DNA of 64,000 nt from Sporosarcina beigongshangi. Lineage in GTDB: Bacteria > Actinomycetota > Actinomycetes > Actinomycetales > Micrococcaceae. The position numbers and the translations under genes are program-made. The notes below the pieces were generated by a model. The model saw only the letters and a program-made list of their open reading frames with translations. It did not search any database and had not been told where the DNA came from. Shown here in pieces: positions 8,898-16,999 of the stretch (positions are counted from its first letter, which is position 1; each line of letters begins with the position of its first letter). Where the stretch lies: assembly GCF_016820535.1 (NCBI RefSeq), contig NZ_JADHDY010000006.1, positions 186,001 to 250,000 of the forward strand. The letters run 5' to 3'.

Positions 8898-9479
8898 TCA
8901 GCGGGACAGAAGGCTGTGCCCGCCCAGGACGTGGAAGCTGCGGCTGTGGTAAACGAGGGGCCCGCCGGCGGCTTCCGGGGTGATGATTTCCACCACCTCG
9001 GCTGCGAGCAGGAGCGAACCGCCGGCCGGCGTGCGGCTGAGGATCTTGCAGCGCAGGGCGAATCCGTTGTGTGACAGGAGTGGCTCGCCGCCAGGCAGCC
9101 GCGTCCAGTCCATGGACCCGGTGAAGCGCTCGGAACGGGAATCGGCAAAGATCTGCGCCAGCTCCAGGTCAGCCGTGGTCAACAGGTGGACCACAACGGT
9201 TTGGGCGGCGGCCAGTGCGGCGGCAGATCCGCTCTGTGCGGCGAGGGAGAAGGCCAGCAGCGGCGGCTCGGCGGACACCGAGGCCACGGAGGAGGCCGTG
9301 ATGCCCACTGGGCCCGTGGGCGAGTCCGCGGTGATGACGGCAACGCCGGCGGGGTGGCCGCCAAAGGCTGCCTTGAAATCCGACGTCAGTTGCGGTGCTC
9401 CCGGCGCTGCGGACGGCTCCGACGGCTCCCCCGAATTGCCGATGGCACCAGCCGGGAAGTGCCTTGTCTGGACTGTCAT
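8898..9479 (-). CDS. Flavin reductase-like FMN-binding protein
   Basis: A 193-residue protein of the flavin-reductase-like domain family. The order of segments fits: FKAAFGGHPAGVAVIT at residues about 35-50 (FMN/flavin contact), GITASSVASVSAEPPLLAFSL near 60-80, then FADSRSERFTG and ALRCKI. The family reduces FMN/FAD with NAD(P)H, often serving a two-component monooxygenase; no monooxygenase partner lies beside it here. A promoter with a SoxR-type dyad and a 19-bp spacer lies 47 bp upstream, so induction by redox-active compounds is likely. Confidence 0.82.
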   Translation of the reverse strand: MTVQTRHFPAGAIGNSGEPSEPSAAPGAPQLTSDFKAAFGGHPAGVAVITADSPTGPVGITASSVASVSAEPPLLAFSLAAQSGSAAALAAAQTVVVHLLTTADLELAQIFADSRSERFTGSMDWTRLPGGEPLLSHNGFALRCKILSRTPAGGSLLLAAEVVEIITPEAAGGPLVYHSRSFHVLGGHSLLSR

Positions 9480-9525
9480 GAAAATCCTCTCACCAGGCCC
9501 GGCACACTCGCCGGATCCACAAGCG

Positions 9526-9556
9526 ACTCTAGAACCTCAACCATAGTTGAGGTCAA
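9526..9556 (-). promoter_or_regulatory. SoxR-dependent promoter of the flavin reductase gene
   Basis: On the minus strand a -35 TTGACC (9556-9551) and a -10 TAGAGT (9531-9526) are separated by 19 bp. This is the overlong spacer typical of MerR-family activated promoters. The spacer holds the dyad ACCTCAAC-N4-GTTGAGGT (9534-9553). It has the geometry of the known SoxR box (CCTCAAG-N4-CTTGAGG) with one symmetric base change. A SoxR gene with an intact iron-sulfur motif is encoded at 10676-11149. Confidence 0.8.
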
Positions 9557-9577
9557 ACCGGCAGGCGATGATGCCGG

Positions 9578-10159
9578 TCACAGCCCCGCACCCGTTCGCC
9601 GGATTGGGTCCCATTCAGCCAGGCAGCCCCGCATGGCGAGCTCCATGGTGGGGCGAATGGGCGCGTCCGGGTCGACCGTCAGCCGGTTGACGATGATTCC
9701 CGCACATACGGCCAGCAAGGCGCGGGCTGCAGCATCCGGATCCGGTGCGCCGAGCGTAAACAGCAGGCCCGTCGTCCATTCCTCAAACATTGTGCGCGGC
9801 ACGCGCATCGGGGACCTGGCGCCGGGCGTGGCCGAGGTCTCGAGGAAGAGCGCATACCGCGCACGGGTGCGTGCGGCATGCGGTCCGGTCGCATCCTCGA
9901 CCAGTCCGGAAAGGATGTCGAGGACCTCGCCGGCCGTGCGGGCGTACCTCATCGCCGCCGCCAGTTCCGCCCGTTCCTGCTCGGCGATCTCGAGCACCAC
10001 ACCGGCAACAAGGGCTTCCCGGGTGCGAAACCAGTTGGAGGTCGACCCCTTCGCAAGCCCGGCTTCTGCATCGACGCGGGCATGGGTGAGGGCGCGCACA
10101 CCCTGCTCTCCGACGAGCCGGATGGCGGCAGCAAGTGCGCGGTCGCGGGTCGAGGCCAT
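9578..10159 (-). CDS. TetR-family transcriptional regulator
   Basis: A 193-residue regulator with an N-terminal TetR helix-turn-helix (RALAAAIRLVGEQGVRALTH, then GLAKGSTSNWFRTREALVAGV at residues about 30-50). The variable C-terminal ligand-binding domain gives no ligand. It is divergent from a small membrane protein gene, and an inverted repeat fills the 70-bp space between the two starts. It probably represses both. Confidence 0.85.
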   Translation of the reverse strand: MASTRDRALAAAIRLVGEQGVRALTHARVDAEAGLAKGSTSNWFRTREALVAGVVLEIAEQERAELAAAMRYARTAGEVLDILSGLVEDATGPHAARTRARYALFLETSATPGARSPMRVPRTMFEEWTTGLLFTLGAPDPDAAARALLAVCAGIIVNRLTVDPDAPIRPTMELAMRGCLAEWDPIRRTGAGL

Positions 10160-10176
10160 GGAAAAACCCTAGCAGC

Positions 10177-10220
10177 TTTTACTGTGATCATAGTGTTTTT
10201 CTACTATGAGAGTAGTAAAA
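10177..10220. promoter_or_regulatory. Inverted repeat between TetR gene and membrane protein gene
   Basis: Imperfect arms of 20 bp (10177-10196 and 10201-10220) begin and end with TTTTACT/AGTAAAA and share TCATAGT/ACTATGA inside. The AT-rich element is in strong contrast to its GC-rich surroundings. It lies just upstream of both divergent starts, the usual place for a TetR-family operator. Confidence 0.65.
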
Positions 10221-10228
10221 TTGGCGGC

Positions 10229-10642
10229 ATGGGATACGCTGTGCTCGCCGCCTGGCTGATCCAGGCGGCCGTCGGGGTGACGTTGCTGGCCAGTTGGGCG
10301 CGCCATGCACACGGGCAGGACGCCGGGGTCGTTCTCCCGCACGCACTCGCGATGGTCGGATTCCTCGCTCCCTGGACGGCATTCCTCACGACGGGCGCCC
10401 CGGTGTGGGCATGGATCGGGTTTGGCGTGCTGACCGTCTTCATCGGGTTCGGGGACACGGCCATGGTGAGACGTTCGCGCACGGTGCGCGGAGTATCCGG
10501 CGCGGGGCTTCGGGACTACTGGCCTGCGGTCAGGGTGGCCATGTCCGGCGCGCTGGGCCGGCGCACCATCTTCCACGCGTGGTTCAGTCCGGTGGTGTGG
10601 TTCGGCACGCTGGCGGTCGCGATCCTGGCGACGGTGCCGTAG
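10229..10642 (+). CDS. Small four-helix membrane protein of unknown function
   Basis: A 137-residue protein with about four hydrophobic segments (AVLAAWLIQAAVGVTLLASW; LPHALAMVGFLAPWTAFLTT; WAWIGFGVLTVFIGFGDTA; WFSPVVWFGTLAVAILATV). A longer open frame exists upstream, but the ATG at 10229 is chosen because the upstream part would read through the tetR gene. No family was recognised. Its position opposite a TetR regulator across a shared operator suggests it is the regulator's target, possibly related to export or to stress of the envelope. Confidence 0.65.
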   Translation: MGYAVLAAWLIQAAVGVTLLASWARHAHGQDAGVVLPHALAMVGFLAPWTAFLTTGAPVWAWIGFGVLTVFIGFGDTAMVRRSRTVRGVSGAGLRDYWPAVRVAMSGALGRRTIFHAWFSPVVWFGTLAVAILATVP

Positions 10643-10675
10643 CCGCCGTGCCGCCATGACACCCCTGGCGCAGGA

Positions 10676-11149
10676 TCAGGCCGGATCGATGCCGTCGAAG
10701 GCGCGCGCGCCGGGCCCCTTGCCCGCAACTTGGTCGTCGGGATTCACAAAGCCGCATTCTTCCAGTGACAGGCACCCGCAGCCGATGCACCCGCCCATGC
10801 TCCCGCGCAATTTCTCCAGCGCGGCGATCCGGGCATCCAGCTCCTTCTGCCAGTGCTCGGACAGGCGCTGCCAGTCGGACTTGCTGGGAACCCCTTCCTC
10901 GGGCAGTTCGCCAAAGACGTCCGCCACGAGTGAGAGCGGGATGCCGGCACGCTGGGCCGCCCGGATGACAGCCACCCGCCGCAGCACCGAGCGTTCAAAG
11001 CGGCGCTGGTTGCCCGAGGTGCGGCGGCTGAAAATCAGCCCCTGGCGTTCGTAAAAATGCAGTGCCGAAACACTTACCCCGCCGCGCTGCGCAACCTGCC
11101 CGACGCTCAACAGTTCCTGCGCGCGGCGGGCGGCTCCGGCGTCGGGCAT
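10676..11149 (-). CDS. soxR: Redox-sensing MerR-family activator SoxR
   Basis: A 157-residue MerR-family protein (start at ATG 11149; a TTG start at 11194 would overlap the upstream gene by 41 bp). The N-terminal winged helix reads LSVGQVAQRGGVSVSALHFY, and a long dimerisation helix follows. The C-terminal cluster C121-x2-C124-x-C126-x5-C132 is the [2Fe-2S] motif of SoxR. Oxidation of the cluster by redox-cycling compounds activates transcription. A matching SoxR-type promoter lies at 9526-9556 in front of the flavin reductase. The gene is packed four bp behind a gluconokinase gene. Confidence 0.92.
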   Translation of the reverse strand: MPDAGAARRAQELLSVGQVAQRGGVSVSALHFYERQGLIFSRRTSGNQRRFERSVLRRVAVIRAAQRAGIPLSLVADVFGELPEEGVPSKSDWQRLSEHWQKELDARIAALEKLRGSMGGCIGCGCLSLEECGFVNPDDQVAGKGPGARAFDGIDPA

Positions 11150-11153
11150 GGAA

Positions 11154-11690
11154 TTACCGGCCCAGCCCGCGAATCCCAGCAATGGCCTGCTCAAGGATTT
11201 CGTTCATGCTTCCGGCAATGTCAACCACGACGGCGGCTTCGTCGCCTTCCATGGGCTCCAGCGCCTCCAGTTGGGATGCGAGCAGCTTGGTTGGCATGAA
11301 GTGCCCGGACCGCCCCTCCAGGCGCGCGCTGAGGACTTCCAGCGTTCCGTCCAGGTGGAGGAAAATGGTGTCGGGCGCCTGGGCCCGGATGGCGTCGCGG
11401 TACCGGCGCTTGAGCGCCGAGCAGGCAACCACGATGCCGGCAGCCTTGGTGGTGGCCAGCTCGTGGCCCACGAGGTCCAGCCACGGCCAGCGGTCCTCGT
11501 CGTCGAGCGGGATCCCGTCGGCCATCTTCCGGATGTTCTCCAGCGGGTGCAGCGAATCGGCGTCGAGGAAGGGGTAATTCAGGGCGTCCGCCACCAGCGC
11601 ACCGATGGTGCTCTTGCCGGCGCCGGAAACGCCCATGACCACCACCCGTGTCGCAGGGGTGCTGTGCAGGGTGTTCAAGGGCAAGTCCAT
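11154..11690 (-). CDS. gntK: Gluconokinase (copy 1)
   Basis: A 178-residue P-loop kinase of the GntK/IdnK family. It phosphorylates D-gluconate to 6-phosphogluconate, feeding the pentose phosphate pathway. Walker A is GVSGAGKST (residues about 20-28). The family segments DADSLHP, DGIPLDDEDRWPWL, SALKRRYRD and EGRSGHFMP are all present. It lies downstream of a GntR/FadR regulator on the same strand with a possible operator in the 35-bp gap. A second copy lies at 20107-20628. Confidence 0.92.
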   Translation of the reverse strand: MDLPLNTLHSTPATRVVVMGVSGAGKSTIGALVADALNYPFLDADSLHPLENIRKMADGIPLDDEDRWPWLDLVGHELATTKAAGIVVACSALKRRYRDAIRAQAPDTIFLHLDGTLEVLSARLEGRSGHFMPTKLLASQLEALEPMEGDEAAVVVDIAGSMNEILEQAIAGIRGLGR

Positions 11691-11695
11691 ACTCT

Positions 11696-11709
11696 CTTGT
11701 ATACCAAAG
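11696..11709. promoter_or_regulatory. Possible GntR/FadR-type operator before gluconokinase
   Basis: The short dyad CTTGTATACCAAAG resembles TTGTATACAA-like sites bound by FadR-subfamily GntR regulators. It lies six bp upstream of the gluconokinase start and just after the GntR gene. Weak evidence from one site only. Confidence 0.35.
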
Positions 11710-11725
11710 GATGACGCGGATCACG

Positions 11726-12469
11726 CTACCGGGCACGGTGCGTGGACCCCACCGCCCCGGCTTCGGAGGAATCTTCGATCATCCTGACGTAGCGCGCCGA
11801 GGACTGCATGTGCTCGCGCATGGCCTTCTCGGCCGCCTCTCCGTCGCCGGCGCGGATGGCCGCGGCAATCTGGCGGTGCTGGTGCTGCTCGTCGCCCACG
11901 AGGTCGTTGACTTCGCGGAAGCGGCGGACCTCGACCATGACGGTCGTCAGCTCGATGCGCAGGGCTTCACTGAACCATTCAAGGGCGCCATTTCCGGTGG
12001 CCCTGGCTATGGCCATGTGGAAGGCAATGTCCAGGACCGGGTAGCCCACGGTGTCCTGCAGTGCGGCATCCATCTTGGCGATGAGCTCGTCAAGGATGCG
12101 AAAGTCTTCGCTGTCCGCTCGCTCGGCGGCCAGGCGTGCGGCCTGGATTTCCAGCGGAATGCGCACATCCATCATGTCGGTGAGGGGCCGCTGGTTGTTG
12201 TGCAGCACCCGCGAGAGGAAGAGCTTGATCAAGTGGCCGTCAAGTTCCTTCACGACGGCGTTGCGCCCGTTGTGCACCTCGACGATGCCGACTGCCTCGA
12301 GCGCACTGAGGGCCTCGCGGACCACTGGCCGGCTCGTCGCAAATTGCTCGCACAGGGCAGCCGTGGACGGCAGCGGACTGCCCGGCTGCAGGTCATTGTC
12401 CACAATGTGCGTCATCATGGCATCAAAAATTTGCAGGCTCAGCTTGGTGCGAGTCAATGGCGTCTGCAC
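11726..12469 (-). CDS. GntR-family (FadR subfamily) transcriptional regulator
   Basis: A 247-residue regulator: N-terminal winged helix (GSPLPSTAALCEQFATSRPV, residues about 30-50) and an all-helical FCD ligand-binding domain. In that domain D/H residues such as FHMAIARATGN and the EH in MREHMQ are the usual metal/ligand positions. It starts with GTG behind an AAGGGGG site. It is divergent from a polyol/sugar-acid dehydrogenase gene across a 137-bp region with two related dyads. Likely a repressor of the sugar-acid genes on both sides, relieved by a sugar acid. Confidence 0.88.
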   Translation of the reverse strand: MQTPLTRTKLSLQIFDAMMTHIVDNDLQPGSPLPSTAALCEQFATSRPVVREALSALEAVGIVEVHNGRNAVVKELDGHLIKLFLSRVLHNNQRPLTDMMDVRIPLEIQAARLAAERADSEDFRILDELIAKMDAALQDTVGYPVLDIAFHMAIARATGNGALEWFSEALRIELTTVMVEVRRFREVNDLVGDEQHQHRQIAAAIRAGDGEAAEKAMREHMQSSARYVRMIEDSSEAGAVGSTHRAR

Positions 12470-12558
12470 GCGTCCCCCTTATGGATCCACCCGAGGGCGG
12501 CGGCGCTGGTTATTGCGGAACAACTTTCATTAGCCAATCATAGCCACACAAATCCTAG

Positions 12559-12604
12559 CTGTCAGATAGGTTGACAGGCTTATAGGTGTCGGATAGGTTG
12601 TGAC
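12559..12604 (+). promoter_or_regulatory. Promoter with twin GntR-like operator sites, near-leaderless
   Basis: Two related 19-bp elements, CTGTCAGATAGGTTGACAG (12559-12577) and GTGTCGGATAGGTTGTGAC (12586-12604), are repeated with a 27-bp period. The first contains a -35 TTGACA (12571-12576), and TAGGTT (12594-12599) lies 17 bp further as -10. Transcription would begin within a few bases of the ATG at 12607, giving a leaderless mRNA. Binding by the divergent GntR regulator is inferred. Confidence 0.55.
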
Positions 12605-12606
12605 TC

Positions 12607-13653
12607 ATGCCACTCAACACCCCCTCCGAAACCCAGACCGCCGCGGTGCTCGCCGGGCCCGGGGACCTGCAGCTCACCAGCCGCAGCCGTCCCGTGCCGG
12701 CAGCCGGTGAGGTTTTGGTCAGAATAAGCACCGTGGGCATCTGCGGATCAGATGCCGCTTACTTCCAGGGCACGGCCGCCTACACCGTCGGCGCCCCGTT
12801 TGTCATGGGCCACGAAGCCAGCGGCACCGTCGCAGAAACGGGCGACGGCGTCACCGGCCTTGCGCCGGGAACTGCCGTTGCGCTGGAGCCCAGCCTGTCC
12901 TGCGGCGAATGCGAACAGTGCACCAGCGGTTTCGACAACCTCTGCCCCCACTCCCGCTACCTCGGTTCCGCCGCCGTCAATCCCCACCGCGACGGCGCCC
13001 TGCAGGAATACCTTATTGTTCCGGCAACCCACGTCCTGCCGCTTCCAGAAGGGTTCTCCCTTGCCGAGGGGGCGCTTCTGGAACCCATGGCCGTTGCCCT
13101 GCACGCAGCCCGGAAGACCCCCGTCGAGGGCAAGTCGGTGCTGGTGGTTGGCGGCGGCGCCATCGGCCAGCTCACGGCAATCGCGGCCAAAACCTTGGGC
13201 GCCTCCTCCGTCACCGTGAGCGATGTCAGCGCCCGCCGCGCCGGCACCGCCGTCGAACATGGCGCAGACACGGCGCTCACCACCGCAGGGCTCAAGGACA
13301 AGCTCAGCGCAGGCACCCGGTTCGACGTCGTCTTCGACGCCTCCGGACATCCGGCGGGAGTCGAGGCCGCGCTCATCGCCGCTCGTCCGGGCACCGGACG
13401 CGTGGTCCTCGTCGGCAACCTTCCCGCGGGAGCCGGACTGCCCGTGAAATACATCGCCACGGCGGAATCCTGGGTGACCTCCACCCTGCGTTTCGCCGGT
13501 GGCCTCACACCGGCACTGGCCTTCCTCCACGAAAACAAGCTGGACATCTCGTGGCTGGTGGAACAGACAATCCCGTTCCGCAACATCGTGGAGGCCTTTG
13601 AAGCGCCGGCAGCGGGCGATTCACCCCTGAAGGTCCACATCCAGTTTTCCTAA
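12607..13653 (+). CDS. Zinc-dependent polyol/sugar-acid dehydrogenase (MDR, idonate/sorbitol dehydrogenase-like)
   Basis: A 348-residue medium-chain dehydrogenase. Catalytic zinc ligands are the Cys in GICGSD and the His in GHEASGTV. The structural zinc loop carries four Cys (CGECEQCTSGFDNLC). The NAD(P) Rossmann motif is VVGGGAIGQL near residue 180. The closest functional classes are L-idonate 5-dehydrogenase and sorbitol/xylitol dehydrogenases. The gluconokinase and GntR gene on the other strand favour a sugar-acid substrate (idonate to 5-keto-gluconate), but this is inference. It is the first gene of a five-gene run with an ABC importer and a mannonate-dehydratase-family enzyme. Confidence 0.82.
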   Translation: MPLNTPSETQTAAVLAGPGDLQLTSRSRPVPAAGEVLVRISTVGICGSDAAYFQGTAAYTVGAPFVMGHEASGTVAETGDGVTGLAPGTAVALEPSLSCGECEQCTSGFDNLCPHSRYLGSAAVNPHRDGALQEYLIVPATHVLPLPEGFSLAEGALLEPMAVALHAARKTPVEGKSVLVVGGGAIGQLTAIAAKTLGASSVTVSDVSARRAGTAVEHGADTALTTAGLKDKLSAGTRFDVVFDASGHPAGVEAALIAARPGTGRVVLVGNLPAGAGLPVKYIATAESWVTSTLRFAGGLTPALAFLHENKLDISWLVEQTIPFRNIVEAFEAPAAGDSPLKVHIQFS

Positions 13654-13693
13654 ACCCCAGCACCAACCAGACCACTATCAACCAAAGGACACA

Positions 13694-15067
13694 ATGATGC
13701 GTCACTCTAAGATATTCAAGGGACTTGGCGTCCTGGCGGCTCTTGCCCTGCTCGCCACCGGCTGCTCCAGCTCCCCAGACAAAAACGATGAAGTTGCCGC
13801 TGAAGGGCTGGGCACCGCGACCACCGAAGTGGCCCAGGCCGCCAAGGACTTCCAGGGAACCTTCACCTACTGGATCGGCCTGACGTTCCCCGAATCCAGC
13901 AACGACCTCGAAGCTGCCCGCATCAAGGCCTGGGGTGACAACCTGGGCATCAAGACCGAGGTCATCAAGGTCAACCAGAACGAAGTGGTCCAGCAGGCCT
14001 CCGGCGCCATTGAAGCAAAGTCGCTGCCCACCGCCATGACTGTGCCCTACGACCTGATGTCGACCATGGCCACCGGCGGCCAGCTCTCACCGGTGCCGGA
14101 TGCCTACACGGCCGTGGGCGAGGCCCACGGCGGCTGGCTCGATTCCATCGACGCCGCCACGAAGGCCAAGAGCTTCGCCGACAAGATCTACGGCGTCCCC
14201 TTCGGTTTCTTCGGCAACGTTTTGTTCAGCCGTGCCGACCTGCTGAAGGAGAAGGGCTTCGATTCCCCGCCCAAGACCTGGGATGAACTGCTGGCCCAAT
14301 CCAAGGCCGCCCAGGACCCGCCCACAACATACGGCATGGGTTTTGCGCTCTCCAACGTCCTGGACGGCAACCTGACCACGTCCATGATGCAGTCCTTTGG
14401 CGCCCGGGTCGCCGACGACGCGGGCAAGAAGTGCACGATCAACAGCCCCGAAACCTCCACGTTCCTGACCTGGATCAAGGGCGCGTTCGACGGCGGGCAG
14501 TTCCCGCCTTCCGCCGTGACCTGGGACGGCGCGGGTGACAACAACTCGTACACCTCAGGCCAGTCAATCTTCATCGTCAACACCGGCAGCGTCTACCAGT
14601 CCATGAAGACGGACGATCCGGACCTGGCGGCAGCCAGCGCCTACTCGGCACTGCCCGCAGGCCCGGCCGCCCAGGTCGCCCCGGTCGATCCCCGCTACCG
14701 CGTTGTGCCGGCCAGCACCTCCGACGCCGGAAAGATCCTGGCCCAGGACCTGTTCGAATCGCTCGCCGACGACACCTACATGGCCAGCTTCATGGAGAAC
14801 GCAACGTACGGCCCCGTCCTGAAGTCGCAGCTGGAATACCCCGTGTTCACCGACAGCCCGGTCCACGCAGGTTTGCTGGAACAGGCTGAGAAGGGCACGG
14901 CCCCGGCCTTCCCCGACACCGCCAACGCAGCGTACTCCGACTACCAGAACGCCTTCTCAACTCCCCGCATGGTGCAGCGCGTTGTGGTTGACAAGATCTC
15001 CATCGACAAGGCCATGGCGGAAGCCCAGGCCTCATGCCAGACGATTTACGATCAGCATGCAGGCTAA
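13694..15067 (+). CDS. Sugar ABC transporter substrate-binding lipoprotein (family 1)
   Basis: A 457-residue extracellular solute-binding protein. The signal peptide ends in the lipobox LATGC (Cys about residue 24). The SBP family 1 segment FADKIYGVPFGFFGNVLFSR lies near residues 160-180, followed by KEKGFDSPPKTWDELL, which is diagnostic for carbohydrate-binding members. It precedes two permease genes, and its stop codon overlaps the first permease by 11 bp. The ligand is probably a sugar acid or oligosaccharide handled by the neighbouring dehydrogenase and dehydratase. Confidence 0.88.
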   Translation: MMRHSKIFKGLGVLAALALLATGCSSSPDKNDEVAAEGLGTATTEVAQAAKDFQGTFTYWIGLTFPESSNDLEAARIKAWGDNLGIKTEVIKVNQNEVVQQASGAIEAKSLPTAMTVPYDLMSTMATGGQLSPVPDAYTAVGEAHGGWLDSIDAATKAKSFADKIYGVPFGFFGNVLFSRADLLKEKGFDSPPKTWDELLAQSKAAQDPPTTYGMGFALSNVLDGNLTTSMMQSFGARVADDAGKKCTINSPETSTFLTWIKGAFDGGQFPPSAVTWDGAGDNNSYTSGQSIFIVNTGSVYQSMKTDDPDLAAASAYSALPAGPAAQVAPVDPRYRVVPASTSDAGKILAQDLFESLADDTYMASFMENATYGPVLKSQLEYPVFTDSPVHAGLLEQAEKGTAPAFPDTANAAYSDYQNAFSTPRMVQRVVVDKISIDKAMAEAQASCQTIYDQHAG

Positions 15068-16055
15068 CACCAACAAGGCAGCGGCCCCTGCCGGAGCACC
15101 CGCTCCGGCAGGGAGCGCGGGCACCTCACGACGCGACGCGGCCCGTGGTTCCGGCGACGCCGCGGGCCGCAGCCGCGGCCCAGGTTCCGGCAGGAGAAAT
15201 CCCGCGGTCTCCAGGGAAGCACGGCTTGGCCTGCTGCTGGTTCTGCCGGCAGTGGCCGTCATCGTCATCCTCATCGGATACCCCACCATCTCCTCCATTT
15301 GGTACAGCTTCACGGACAGGATGGTCGGCTCCCCCGGACACTTCATCGGCCTCGCCAACTACACCCGGCTCGCCACCGACTCCGGATTCCTGTCCGCCGC
15401 GGCCAACCTGGTCCTGATCGTCGGCATTTCGCTGCTGCTCAAGCTGGTCTTGGGCACACTGGTTGCCGTCATACTCAACCGCCCCATGCCCGGGCGGAAC
15501 CTGTGGCGGCTGCTGGTCATGCTGCCGTGGGCCATGCCGGGGTTTGTCGCCTTCATGGGGCTGCGCCTCATGTTCGAATCCCCGTACGGCGCCATCAACG
15601 TGGCACTGGAATCGTTCACCAGCCCGGTTCCATTCCTCAGCGATCCCACGTGGGCCCGCATCTCGGTGGTCCTGGCCACCGTGTGGCGCGGTTTCCCCTT
15701 CTGGGCCATCTCCATCCTGGCCGCCTTGCAGACCATCCCCAAGGAACTCTACGAGGCAGCCCGAATGGACGGCGCGTCAACGTGGCAGCAGTTCGTGAAC
15801 ATCACGGTGCCGCAGATCCGCTCCACCGTGGCCGTGATTGCGGTCATCTCCGCCATCTGGACGGCCAACGGCTTTGAGAACATCTGGCTCATGACCCAGG
15901 GCGGACCGTCAACAACCACCATGACGTTCCCCGTCCTGTCCTTCCTCAGCCTGCAAAGCCGGCAGCTGGGACAGGCCGCCGCCTACGCGGTTGTCATCCT
16001 GCCCGTCATGGCGCTGTTCATCATGTTGCTCAGCCGCAGAAAGAAGGAGATCTGA
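15057..16055 (+). CDS. Sugar ABC transporter permease (MalF-like)
   Basis: A 332-residue permease, start taken at ATG 15057 (a longer frame would overlap the binding-protein gene more). About 55 low-complexity Ala/Gly/Arg residues precede the first of six membrane helices. The EAA loop reads ELYEAARMDGASTWQQFVNI, the contact site for the ATPase. It is coupled to the next permease by a TGATG overlap. Confidence 0.88.
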   Translation: MQANTNKAAAPAGAPAPAGSAGTSRRDAARGSGDAAGRSRGPGSGRRNPAVSREARLGLLLVLPAVAVIVILIGYPTISSIWYSFTDRMVGSPGHFIGLANYTRLATDSGFLSAAANLVLIVGISLLLKLVLGTLVAVILNRPMPGRNLWRLLVMLPWAMPGFVAFMGLRLMFESPYGAINVALESFTSPVPFLSDPTWARISVVLATVWRGFPFWAISILAALQTIPKELYEAARMDGASTWQQFVNITVPQIRSTVAVIAVISAIWTANGFENIWLMTQGGPSTTTMTFPVLSFLSLQSRQLGQAAAYAVVILPVMALFIMLLSRRKKEI

Positions 16056-16876
16056 TGCAGAAGCGTGGACGCCTCACCACCCTCCTGGGCATGGCCTTCC
16101 TTGCCCTTCTGGTGGTGCCGCCCGTGTATTACATGGTCATCGCCTCGCTGAAGCCGCGCTCGGCGATCTACCGGACTCCGTCGTGGCTGCCGGAACGCTC
16201 CAGCCTGGACAACTACGCCAAGGTCCTGTTCAACGACCACTTTCTGGTCAACATCGGCAACAGCCTCATCGTTGCCCTCATGACCACGCTGCTGGCCATG
16301 ATCCTGGGCGTGCTGGCGGCCTACGCCATCGCCCGCTTCAAGTTCCCCGGCCGCAATGTGGCCAGCCAGCTCATCCTCATGAGCTACCTGACACCCATGG
16401 TGCTGCTCTTCATCCCGTTGAGCGTCGTCGTCGGAAACCTGGGCCTGGCCGACACCCTGCCGGGGCTGATCCTGGTCTACCTGACGTTCGCCGTGCCGCT
16501 GTGCACGTGGCTGATCCTTGGCCACTTCCGGGAGTTTCCGGTGGACTTGGAGGAGGCTGCATCGATTGACGGTGCCACCAAGATGCGGACACTGGTCAGC
16601 ATCCTGCTGCCCGTCTCCGCACCGGCACTGGCGACGGCGGCGTCCCTGGCCTTCATGATGGCCTGGGGCGAGCTTTTCCTCGCCTTGACCTTCGTCAAGG
16701 GGCAGGCAGTCATGACGGCCCCCGTGGCGCTGCAGCACATGAGCACCGGCGACGTCCAGCAGTACGGGCCCATCATGGCAGGCGCCGTCCTGTCAGCCAT
16801 CCCCGTGCTGGTCGTCTACTACATTTCCCAGCGCTGGGTTGTCCAGGGCGCTTCGGAAGGTGCATTCAAGGGCTGA
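16055..16876 (+). CDS. Sugar ABC transporter permease (MalG-like)
   Basis: A 273-residue permease with six helices and the EAA loop DLEEAASIDGATKMRTLVSI. It completes the importer with the preceding binding protein and permease. No ATPase gene is present in this cluster, so a shared MsiK-type ATPase encoded elsewhere is probably used, as known for many actinobacterial sugar importers. Confidence 0.88.
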   Translation: MQKRGRLTTLLGMAFLALLVVPPVYYMVIASLKPRSAIYRTPSWLPERSSLDNYAKVLFNDHFLVNIGNSLIVALMTTLLAMILGVLAAYAIARFKFPGRNVASQLILMSYLTPMVLLFIPLSVVVGNLGLADTLPGLILVYLTFAVPLCTWLILGHFREFPVDLEEAASIDGATKMRTLVSILLPVSAPALATAASLAFMMAWGELFLALTFVKGQAVMTAPVALQHMSTGDVQQYGPIMAGAVLSAIPVLVVYYISQRWVVQGASEGAFKG

Positions 16877-16916
16877 GCCCGGCAGGCCCATCCCGGCCAC
16901 GCCCAGCACAACCCTG

Positions 16917-16945
16917 AAGGGGCCGGCCGCAACAGCCGGCCCCTT
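16917..16945 (+). terminator. Hairpin after the sugar importer genes
   Basis: Perfect 11-bp arms AAGGGGCCGGC (16917-16927) and GCCGGCCCCTT (16935-16945), followed by TTTC. It lies 41 bp after the second permease and 55 bp before the dehydratase gene, so it probably terminates or attenuates transcription between them. Confidence 0.75.
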
Positions 16946-16999
16946 TCTGCATCCACGCCACACCATCCCAGAGAACCACCCAACCCTTAGGAGTCTCCC

